From positions 330,505,090 to 330,569,089 of the forward strand of contig NC_061514.1 of NCBI RefSeq assembly GCF_022539505.1: a stretch of 64,000 nucleotides of DNA, given 5' to 3'. The notes beneath the pieces are model-generated. The model was not told the origin of the DNA and did not search any database. It saw only the letters and a program-made list of their open reading frames with translations. Positions 55,401 through 64,000 of this stretch are shown here, in pieces. Numbering within the stretch: the first letter of the stretch is position 1; each line of letters starts with the position of its first letter. The translations under genes were made by a program, and so were the position numbers. The stretch comes from Lolium rigidum. Its lineage: Eukaryota > Streptophyta > Magnoliopsida > Poales > Poaceae.

Positions 55401-55869
55401 TTATATGACATCGCAACTCCGTCAACTTCTTTCGACATCATGGCTAAACACTCGGGGGCTCGACCATGACTTCGCCTCGGGTCGCAACTGTGACACAACA
55501 TCTAAGCAACAATCATGATATCACCTCAGTAGCGCTTGGGGGCTCGGCTATTTCTCCATCAATAATTTGGCGACATCTACTTTCATCATTTTATGGTTTA
55601 TACTTCGGCTCGACTTTTTCGCTGCACTCGAAGACCTCATCGCGCATCGACTTCGTCGTGTCCAAAAAGATAAGTGTTCTTTTATTTTGCACCAAGTTGA
55701 TTATCGTTTACTGTCGTCGCACTCGACACTCGGGGGCTGCGCGGCATATATTCACTTTACATATCATCGAATCCGAGCATCTGACACCGCATGCGAAAAA
55801 GAGAGTCAAGGAAAAGATAGAAAAAGTTTGTTTATTTGTGCAGGAGAAAGCAAAATTCAAAGTATATAA

Positions 55870-56350
55870 GAGAGAACCCGAAGAAAATGTCTACAGGGAG
55901 AACTCGACGAAATTGGCTTCAAAAAAGAACAGGACCCGACGAAATCTTCTTCAGGGAGGAACCCGACGAAATCAAAAGAGAACCCGACGAAATCTTGAGA
56001 GAACCCGACGAAATTGTCTTCAAAAGAGAACCCTACGAAATCTTATTCAGGGAGGTCCCGAAGAATTATCCTCAAGGGAGGTCCCGAAGAATTATCCTCA
56101 AGGAGGTCCCGAAGAATTATCCTCAAGGAGGTGCCGAAGAATTATCCTCAAGGAGGTGCCGAAGAATTATCCTCAAGGAGGTGCCGAAGAATTATACTCA
56201 AGGAGGTGCCGAAGAATTATCCTCAAGGAGGTGCCGAAGAATTATACTCAAGGAGGTGCCGAAGAAATTGTCCTCAAAGAGGACCCGAAGAATTTTCCTC
56301 AAGGAGGACCCGAAGAAATTTTCCTGAGGGAGGAACTCGACGAAATTATC
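55870..56350 (+). repeat. 25-bp tandem array in E
   Basis: The right part (56053-56265) is a regular head-to-tail array of about eight copies of GAAGAATTATCCTCAAGGAG plus GTGCC or GTCCC. The left part (55870-56050) is a looser array of GAACCCGACGAAATC phrases. Because 25 is not a multiple of three, all three plus-strand frames stay open and spell the same 25-residue peptide cycle (KNYPQGGAEELSSRRCRRII plus LKEVP). It is followed by two A runs (56365-56384 and 56396-56409). Confidence 0.9.
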
Positions 56351-57024
56351 ATCAAGGAGAAACCAAAAAAAAAAAAAAAAAAAAAAGAGGAGTAGAAAAA
56401 AAAAAAAAAGAGGATGGACAAATCTTCGGGTCCATTGACTCGTCATTTGTTCCGAGCAAGAGCATCGGCGATGTGCTTGACGACAATATAGAAGCACCAA
56501 TATATTCGGCTGTCTCATCAAGCCCGAGAGAAAAATATAGAAGAACCCGCAAAATGGGTCATTGCATCAGCCGAACAAGGCACTCGACAATATATTCTCG
56601 AACGCCAAAGTTGCGATCAATTTCTGAATGCCGCAAATTTGCGAAGGTAAGACCCAGATCCGTTCTGTTGGGCGTGGCATCGCCGAAGACTGCGCTCTGC
56701 TACTTTTATCCGTATCAACAGATACGAAGAAAAATCATAACGGACGCGTTAGGTACCCGATAAATATGGTCGGGACTCGACAAAATGGTAAGACCTTAAG
56801 CGGCACCTGTCGAAGTTTACACCGGTATCCTGAGATCATGTCCAGGGACGTGATCTTGAAGTAGGTTTTGCGGATTGCCACTAGAGCAGTTAACTAGTAC
56901 CTGATCCGTCAGATGAACTAGCCCCAATTACCATTATCCCTGTACAATATAGATATGGATGTCAAATAAAAATAGCAACGGCCTTGAGTTGATAAAAAGA
57001 GGGGCTGCGCCAAGTTGTTTATCG

Positions 57025-57470
57025 AGTAGTACAACTTGAGCCTATGCCTAGGTGCAAGCACCTGCTCATAGGCTCGGGGGCTACTCTTATCGAGAGTATT
57101 GTTCATCCTCCCGATAAGATACAAGAAAGAGGAAAAATTGGGGTGTCGATTAAAAGCAAGTTGAGCCTACACCCAAGTGCAAACACTTGGCTGTAGCCTC
57201 GGGGGCTACTCCCATCGGGAGCGCTGGCCGCGCACCCGATAGAAAAATAACTTCGACAGCATCTATGACAATCAAGGTTTGTAGACTCAACTCGATTCTA
57301 CGACTCGAGTGGAGCCTACTCCCATCGGGAGCACATGGATTTCATCAAGTCTTCCAGAAATATAGTTAAGTTCTTCATCGAGTAGTACAACTTGAGTCTA
57401 TGCCTAAGTGCAAGCACTTGCCCATAGACTCGGGGGCTACTCCCATCGGGAGCGCTACCGTGCACCCGAT
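57025..57470 (+). repeat. CTCGGGGGCTACTCCCATCGGGAGC repeats in E
   Basis: Three to four imperfect units built from an AAGTGCAAGCACTTG palindrome, a CTCGGGGGCTACTCCC segment and an ATCGGGAG...CACCCGAT inverted pair. Each unit could fold into a pair of short hairpins. They lie just upstream of the 3' LTR. Confidence 0.75.
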
Positions 57471-57610
57471 AATTTCAAGAATCGTCGACATCATCTACGC
57501 TATACATGATCTACGACATGGACCTCGCCTTGTATTTCTTCGACTTCGGAGATGGTTATGCTTGGAGTTTCTACGCAAGTCTTCGACTTCCCTATAAACT
57601 CGTGGGCTAT

Positions 57611-58018
57611 TGACATGGGCATACCCTTCGGGTACCCATTATTAGTATACCTGGCTCGGCCCAATATGGAGAAGACCAAATATGGAGAAGGCCCAACAAG
57701 GCAACCCGAAGAAGTAGTCGACTAGGACTCTTGTAAAACCCTAGGCTGGTTGCATATATAAAGCTAGCCAGGGCACCCGACATAAAGAGGCGAACAGATA
57801 GACAGAATATAGACAACATAGCTCCGCTTACGGCGGCACCCTGTAAACACATCTATGATCATATACTGGATTGCTAGCAGCACGTAGGGATCCTCCACCG
57901 AGGGGACCCGAAGCTGGGTACGTCGTGTGCCTAATCTCGTTCCCGGAATCTCCATCGTCGCTCTCTCCCGAAACCCTAGTCTACAATACGTAGGCATTGC
58001 CGAGGTGTTCCCTCGTCA
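57611..58018 (+). repeat. 3' LTR of element E
   Basis: 408 bp, no difference found by eye from the 5' LTR. Confidence 0.93.
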
Positions 58019-58023
58019 CCCGG

Positions 58024-58792
58024 TATGGATGTCTAAGTTGAGAATAATCAAAAGCGAGAAATCCAAAATGCGAGCTTTCTCCTTAGCCCTTTGTACAGGC
58101 GGCATGGAGGTACCCCATTGTGACACTTGGTCAAAACATGTGCATTGCAAAGATCCGGTAGTCCAAGTTAATTAGGACAAGGTGCGGGCACTATTAGTAC
58201 ACTATGCATGAGACTTGCAACTTGTAAGATATAATGTACATAACTCATATGCTTTATTACTACCGTTGACAAAATTGTTTCATGTTTTCAAAATAAAAGC
58301 TCTAGCACAAATATAGCAATCGATGCTTTCCTCTTTGAAGGACCATTCTTTTTACTTTTATGTTGAGTCAGTTCACCTATTTCTCTCCACCTCAAGAAGC
58401 AAACACTTGTGTGAACCGTGCATTGATTCTTACATACTTGCATATTGTACTTGTTATATTACTCTATGTTGACTATTATCCATGAGATATACATGTTACA
58501 AGTTGAAAGCAACCGCTGAAACTTAATCTTCCTTTGTGTTGCTTCAATACCTTTACTTTGATTTATTGCTTTATGAGTTAACTCTTATGCAAGACTTATT
58601 AATACTTGTCTTGAAGTACTATTCATGAAAAGTCTTTGCTTTATGATTCACCTGTTTACTCATGTCATCACCATTGTTTTGATCGCTGCATCCACTACAT
58701 ATGTTTACAAATAGTATGATCAAGGTTATGATGGCATATCACTTCGTAAATTATCTTTGTTATCGTTTTACCTCGCTCGGGACGAGCGAAAC
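58024..58792 (+). other. Non-coding 3' region of element C, part two
   Basis: Continuation after E, homologous (inverted) to 9309-10075 in element A. No frame of note. Confidence 0.75.
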
Positions 58793-58808
58793 TAAGCTTG
58801 GGGATGCT
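58793..58808 (+). other. Polypurine-type tract of element C
   Basis: TAAGCTTGGGGATGCT immediately before the 3' LTR. Confidence 0.7.
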
Positions 58809-60409
58809 TGATACGTCTTCGACGTATCGATAATTTCTTATGTTCTATGCCATATTATTGATGATACCTACATGTCTTATGCACACTTTATGTCATATTA
58901 GTGCATTTTCTGGAACTAACCTATTAACAAGATGCCGAAGTGCCAGTTCCTGTTTTCTGCTGTTTTTGGTTTCATAAATCCTAGTAACGAAATATTCTCG
59001 GAATTGGACGAAACGAAGACCCAGGGCCCTATTTTTCCACGGAGCTTCCAGAAGACCGAAGAACACACGAAGTGGGGCCACGAGGTGGCCAGACTATAGG
59101 GCGGCGCGGCCCAAGCCCTGGCCGCGCCGACCTATAGTGTGGGCCCCTCGTTAGCCCCCCGACTCTGCCCTTCCGCCTACTTAAAGCCTCCATCGCGAAA
59201 CCCCTGATGCGAAAAACCACGATACGGAAAACCTTACTGAGACGCCGTCGCCGCCGATCCCATCTCGGGGGATTCTGGAGATCTCCTCCGGCACCCTGCC
59301 GGAGAGGGGATTCATCTCCCGGAGGACTCTACACCGCCATGGTCGCCTCCGGAGTGATGAGTGAGTAGTTCACCCCTGGACTATGGGTCCATAGCGAGTA
59401 GCTAGATGGTTGTCTTTTCCTCATTGTGCTTCATTGTTGGATCTTGTGAGCTGCCTAACATGATCAAGATCATCTATCCGTAATTCTATATGTTGTGTTT
59501 GTCGGGATCCGATGGATAGAGAATACCATGTCATGTTAATTATCAAGTTATTATACATGTGTTGTTTATGATCTTGCATGCTCTCCGTTTCTAGTAGAGG
59601 CTCTGGCCAAGTTTTTACTTTTAACTCCAAGAGGGAGTACTTATGCTCGATAGTGGGTTCATGCCCGCATTGACACCGGGGGAGTGACAGAAACCCCTAA
59701 GGTTGTGTTGTGTTGTTGCCACTAGGGATAAAACATTGGCGCTATGTCCGAGGATGTAGTTGTTGATTACATTACGCACCATACTTAATGCAATTGTCTC
59801 GTTGTTAGCAACTTAATATCGGAGGGGGTTCGGACGATAACCTGAAGGTGGACTTTTTAGGCATAGATGCAGTTGGATGGCGGTCTATGTACTTTGTCGT
59901 AATGCCCAATTAAATCTCACTATACTTATCATGTCATGTATGTGCATTGTTATGCCCTCTCTATTTGTCAATTGCCCGACTGTAATTTGTTCACCCAACA
60001 TGCTTTTATCTTATGGGAGAGACACCTCTAGTGAACTGTGGACCCCGGTCCATTATTTAATACTGAAATACAAATCTCGTTGCAATACTTGTTTTTACTT
60101 GTTTTCTCTCGCAAACAATCATCTTCCACACAATACGGTTAATCCTTTGTTACAGCAAGCCGGTGAGATTGACAACCTCATCGTTTCGTTGGGGCAAAGT
60201 ACTTTGGTTGTGTTGTGCAGGTTCCACGTTGGCGCCGGAATCTCCGGTGTTGCGCCGCACTACATCCCGCCGCCATCAACCTTCAACGTGCTTCTTGGCT
60301 CCTCCTGGTTCGATAAACCTTGGTTTCTTTCTGAGGGAAAACTTGCTGCTGTGCGCATCATACCTTCCTCTTGGGGTTGCCCAACGAACGTGTGAAATAC
60401 ACGCCATCA
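58809..60409 (+). repeat. 3' LTR of element C
   Basis: 1601 bp, TGATACGTCTTCGACGTATC ... ACACGCCATCA. The LTR frame is open for 172 codons at 59877-60395. Confidence 0.92.
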
Positions 60410-61004
60410 GTGAGGGAGCTCCGGCCGGCGCCGAGGCGGGGGCGGCCGAGGCGAGGGAGCTACGGCCGGCGTTGAGGAGTTTGTGGCGGAGGCCGGCGTC
60501 AAGGTGAAGGGTGCGCGCGGAGTTGAGCGAGAGCGGGGTTGGTGGAAAATGAGGTCGGGCGTCTATGATCCCTGTTGGATTTTGGCCGGGTGCGAGGCGG
60601 GAGGGGGGATTTTTTTGGGCGAGGTCAGCCCTGCCCAGGTGTGAAGCTCGATTTCAGCTTCTCTAGCGGGCAGTGCTGAGAGGCCTTTTTCGTCTGAGTT
60701 GGGCAGTGCCCACATGACAGAGCCAGGCTACCAAACAACCAAAATTTCAGAAATCTCTGTTGAGATGAGAATTGCCGGGTTGGCCCGGGCTACCAAACAC
60801 ACCCTAAGTGTTCACAGTCGGATTCATGGCTTTAAGGGGCCTATTATTTTTATATCAACATCTCTTTATTGATCAATTATTGAGTTCAAAGGTATACAAA
60901 GACCCTGGGGCGGGGGGCTCTAAGTGCCACACTAGTCGATCGATTTTTTGGCTCGCTAAACTACAAGGTAGTCGACGAGCTTTTCCCTCGGAGAATTTAG
61001 GTTC

Positions 61005-62865
61005 ATGCTTGAACTACGCCCCATTTTTCGGACAAACAAGATGTCAGAAGAATGGATACTTGTATTCATAAGGAGGCCTCAGAGGAGTTTGGAGTGTCCA
61101 GGGGAAGTAGAAGCAAAGTTAGGGATACCTAGTGGTGGAACACTGATGTCCAGAAGGCTATTAAGGAGAATAAAGATTGTTTCAGACGCCTGTACCTGGA
61201 TAGGAGTGCATACAATAGGGAGAAGTACAAGATGGCAAAGAAGGCCGCAAAGCGAGCTGTGAGTGAAGCAAGGGGTCAGGCATATGAGGACTTCTACCAG
61301 CGGTTAGGCACGAAGGAAGGCAAAAAGGACATCTATAGAATGGCCAAGATCCGAGAGAGGAAGACGGGGGATGTTGACCAAGTCAAATGCATCAAGGACG
61401 GAGCAGACCAGCTCCTGGTGAAGGACAAGAAGATTAAGCATAGATGGCGGGAGTACTTCGACGGGTTGTTCAATGGGAAGACTGACACCTCTACCATTGA
61501 ACTAGACAACTCTTTTGATGATACCAGTAGGCGTTTTGTGCGGCAAATCTAGGATTCTGAGGTTGAGAAGGATGAAGGAAGGCAAGGCAATGAGCCATGA
61601 TTGTATCCCAATTGAGGTGAGAGGCCTCGGAGACATATCGATAGTATGGCTAACTAAGCTCTTCAACTCCATTTTTCGGACAAACAAGATGCCAGAAGAA
61701 TGGAGATGCAATATATTAGTACCAATCTTCAAGAACAAAGGGGATGTTCAGAGTTGTACTAATTACCATGGAATTAAGCTTATGAGCCATACAATGAAGC
61801 TATGGGAGAGAGTCATTGAGCACCGTTTAAGACAAATGACAAGCGTGACCAAAATCAGTTTGGTTTCATGTGTGGGAGGTCGGTCATGGAAGCCATCTTC
61901 TTGGTACGACAACACATGAAGATATACAAGGAGCAAAAGAAGGACCAGCATATAGTGTTCATAGACTTGGAGAAGGCCTACGATACCGCGACACATCATG
62001 TGGTGGGCCTTGGAGAAACACAAAGTCCCAGCAAAGTACATTACCCTCATCAAGGACATGTACGATAATGTTGTGACAAGTGTTCGAACAAGAGATGGTG
62101 ATACCAATGACTTCCCGATTAAAATAGAACTACACCAAGGGTCATCTTTGAGCCCTTATCTATTTGGTTTGGTGATGGATAAGGTCACACGGGATATACA
62201 AGGAGATATCTCATGGTGTATGATCTTTGTGGATGATGTGGTCCTAATCGATGATAGTCGAACGGGGGTCAATAGAAAGTTAGAACTATGAAGACAAACC
62301 TTGTAATCGAAAGGTTTTAGACTTAGTAGAACTAAAACTGAGTACATGATTTGCGGTTTTAGTACTACTAGGCATGAAGAGGAGGAGGAGGTTAGCCTGG
62401 ATGGGCATGCATGTGGTGCCTCAGAAGGACACCTTTCGATACTTAGGGTCAATCCTGCACAAGGATGGGGATATTGATAAAGATGTGAACCACCGGATCA
62501 AAACCAGATAGATGAAGTGGCGCCAAGTTTCTGGCATTGTTTGTGATAAGAGAGTGCCACAAAAGCTAAAAAACAAGTTCTATAGGACGGCGGTTCGACC
62601 CGCAATGTTGTATGGCGCTGAGTGTTGGCCGATTAAAAAGCTGCATGTTCAACAGTTAGGTGTGGCGGAGATGCACATGTTGAGATGGATGTGTGGCTTC
62701 CGTAAAGAGAGATTTGAAGGACTGAAATATCACCAAAGATTTAGCCATGGAAACAGCCACGTGGAAGCTTGCTATCCATGTGCCAGAACCATGAGTTGAT
62801 TACGAGATCTTATGGGTTTCACCTCTAGCCTACCCAACTTGTTTGGTAATAAAGGCTTTTGATAA
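61005..62865 (+). mobile_element. RTE-type LINE, degenerate
   Basis: The plus strand carries most of an RTE-clade reverse transcriptase in fragments, up to the usual C-terminus and 3' flank (LAYPTCLVIKAF-type translation near 62825-62860). The endonuclease domain is absent or unrecognisable, so the copy is 5' truncated. The opening about 70 bases echo the RT phrase IFRTNKM(P/S)EEW found again at 61668-61700, suggesting a partial internal duplication. Confidence 0.75.
61232..62799 (+). pseudogene. RTE LINE reverse transcriptase, broken
   Basis: Blocks in order: KAAKRAVSEARGQAYEDFYQ, HRWREYFDGLFNGK, then after a frame change WLTKLFNSIFRTNKMPEEW, ILVPIFKNKGDVQSCTNYHG, then HIVFIDLEKAYD-type sequence (61950-61980) in a third frame, ALEKHKVPAKYITLIKDMYD, LHQGSSLSPYLFGLVMDKV, and the catalytic WCMIFVDDVVLIDDSRTG (FVDD in place of the usual FADD). 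It continues with [15 protein letters not shown] and [11 protein letters not shown] deletion and a further frame change follow. Multiple frameshifts and stops make it inactive. Confidence 0.85.
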
Positions 62866-62877
62866 CTTCCGAACAAA

Positions 62878-63154
62878 GTAAGGTTCATGTAAATTTTTGA
62901 TGACTTCCGGGCAATCAGTCACCAAACATATGAGATGGAGGTTCAAGTCATGTGCCAACAGAGCAAGAGCATCATGGAGATGGTGATATACGTCATCCCA
63001 CTCCCAAAACCATGAGTTGGCCGAAGTAAGGTTCATGTAAATTTTTGATGACTTCCGGGCAATCAGTCACCAAACATATGAGATGGAGGTTCAAGTCATC
63101 CAGAGCAAGAGCGTCATGGAGATGGTGATATACGTCCTCCCACTCCCATAACCC
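62878..63154. repeat. Tandem duplication of about 135-145 bp
   Basis: Two direct copies start at 62878 and 63026 with GTAAGGTTCATGTAAATTTT and run to CATCCCACTCCCAAAACC / CCTCCCACTCCCATAACC. They differ by a short deletion after TTCAAGTCAT and a few substitutions. No frame. Confidence 0.85.
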
Positions 63155-64000
63155 TAGCCGTCAAGACCTAATCTCCCAAGGCTAGGTAGACAGGCAAGCC
63201 GACCCCTTTAGCAGCCTGAGTTGACGGGGATGTATGGAGGGTCGCGATAGAATAAGGGATCCTAGGAATCCTACGATGGCGAAGATTACGTCCTAACTAA
63301 TTAACCAGCAAGCTTGTTTATTGTGAGGGAATTTGATTCCCCTGTGGTTTTTTACTGAGAGTTTTTTTACCTCTTTGTGGTGTGCACGAGACAATTTTTT
63401 GGCCTTATGTAATCCACTTAATATGGTAACCCTATGGCCGAGCGAGAGCTGTATAGGTGAACGCTTTAGGTGTGAGCCCATTCAATCTGATTCGTTTGTG
63501 GGTTCCTTTGTTGATCTTCACCGTTTCACGTGATGGTCTTGCCGAGAATGATGGACTAAATCGGGGCACATCTACATCTATTGCAACTTCTCGTCTATTT
63601 CACTTGTTTACAAAAGTTTGAAGCTTGGTATGCAGAATACGTATATATTTTATTTTTATATAGATCATAAATAAATAAATTTAAGTTTTAAATTCCGTAC
63701 CGACATGACCGTATTTTTATTAAAGTGTGTTTGATTCTAGAACCAGGGGACGGAATGGAATAGTTCTATTCCGATATCATGGATAGTTCCGACTCCGTAT
63801 TCGGTTAAGAAAAAGTTGAGAAACAGAATGGTTCTATTTTCTATTCGGTTCTGAAATCGTACCGCGGAACGAAATAGCCTAAACTTGATTTTTTGTCCAA
63901 ATCAAAATTAACAACAGCCTAAACATGATTTTTTTGTCCAAATCAAAATTAAAATTAAAATCAATATCGCCGCCTCCGGGCGTGCTTGGCCGCCACGGGC
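63155..64000. other. Unassigned DNA to the window end
   Basis: No gene recognised. Near 63725 GTGTGTTTGATTCTAGAACC could be the start of another Tourist-like element cut by the window edge. At 63884-63955 a 33-base phrase (CCTAAAC(T/A)TGATTTTTTG then TCCAAATCAAAATTAA) is repeated twice. Confidence 0.4.

Larger units (their letters stand above)
53073..58018 (+). mobile_element. LTR retrotransposon E, non-autonomous, very young
   Basis: Two 408-bp LTRs (53073-53480, 57611-58018) that I found identical by eye, flanked by CCCGG at 53068-53072 and 58019-58023. The 4130-base interior has a primer site and a purine-rich stretch before the 3' LTR. It contains no gag, protease, reverse transcriptase or integrase motif. 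It is largely made of imperfect tandem repeats. This is the youngest insertion in the window. Family not named. Confidence 0.92.
47308..60409 (+). mobile_element. LTR retrotransposon C (Gypsy-type, gag-pro only), complete, host of E
   Basis: Same family as A. LTRs at 47308-48905 and 58809-60409; target duplication GTGAG at 47303-47307 and 60410-60414. A primer site, broken gag-protease and 3' purine tract are present, with no pol. Retrotransposon E sits in the 3' non-coding region at 53073-58018. LTRs differ at roughly 30-40 positions by eye, so age is similar to or slightly greater than A. Confidence 0.93.
46750..60804. mobile_element. Tourist/Harbinger-type element split by retrotransposon C
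   Basis: The left end GGGTGTGTTTTGGTAGCC and the right end GGCTACCAAACACACCC are inverted copies, one base different. TAA flanks both ends (46747-46749 and 60805-60807). Without the retrotransposon and one copy of its target duplication, the element is about 940 bp. The two halves (46750-47307 and 60415-60804) contain GC-rich GGCGAGGGAGCTCCGG-type repeats and no clear gene. Its left TAA is shared with the right end of the preceding element. Confidence 0.8.

Noticed and set aside
56053..56265. Regular 25-bp repeats resembling a CRISPR array
   Set aside because: There are no spacers between units; it is a plain tandem array within a plant LTR retrotransposon.

Overview
This window looks like intergenic heterochromatin from a grass of the wheat/barley tribe (Triticeae). 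The evidence is kilobase-scale LTR retrotransposons nested in one another, LTRs of the TGATACGTCTCCGACGTATC type that I associate from memory with Sabrina/WHAM/Fatima-like families, several PIF/Harbinger elements with GGGCATCTCC or GAGCATCTCC ends, a CACTA element, two LINE clades, and one ordinary plant gene with four exons. Two 100-base N runs (6900-6999 and 23927-24026) mark scaffold gaps. Family names are from memory and were not checked against a repeat database.

Layout. 1-6899: mostly Harbinger DNA. A complete element (834-2938) carries a broken transposase. A second (3855-5271) carries only an ORF1/SANT-like remnant, and a third (from 5275) carries a broken transposase; these two abut across one shared TTA. 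7000-18153: an AT-rich retroelement interior (with a CCHC zinc-knuckle ORF at its right end) split by retrotransposon A (7694-15842, minus strand, TSD CCTAT). 18154-23926: retrotransposon B, gag only, lost into a gap. 24027-26100: nothing recognised. 26101-29521: a CACTA element with subterminal repeats, internal tandem units and a PPR-like gene fragment. 30620-31568: non-LTR-like tail. 32740-37114: retrotransposon D, truncated at both ends, with an intact 236-codon ORF. 37115-37738: non-TE DNA with a short piece resembling mitochondrial nad9. 37739-39011: a Harbinger-like element holding a B3-domain gene fragment. 39161-40344: an unknown membrane-protein reading frame split by a TIR element (39496-40209). 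41397-42935: a 5'-truncated LINE on the minus strand. 43260-44085: a complete universal stress protein (USP) gene on the minus strand, the only gene here that looks intact. 44886-46746: a Harbinger-like element with an uninterrupted 297-codon ORF of unknown function. 46750-60804: a Tourist/Harbinger-type element that was opened by retrotransposon C (47308-60409, TSD GTGAG), which was itself opened by retrotransposon E (53073-58018, TSD CCCGG, LTRs identical by eye). 61005-62865: degenerate RTE-type LINE.

How the parts relate. Retrotransposons A, B, C and D all lack reverse transcriptase, RNase H and integrase in the sequence present, and E has no recognisable gag or pol, so all would need proteins supplied from elsewhere. 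A and C encode gag plus an aspartic protease. B and D encode a different, acidic-tailed gag type. Yet all four share the long non-coding 3' region, with a repeated AAGCTTGGGGATGC motif and a small hairpin. The nesting order (Tourist-like, then C, then E) gives relative ages, with E clearly the youngest. The host contribution is the USP gene plus fragments (B3, PPR, nad9-like, membrane protein) carried in or broken by mobile DNA.
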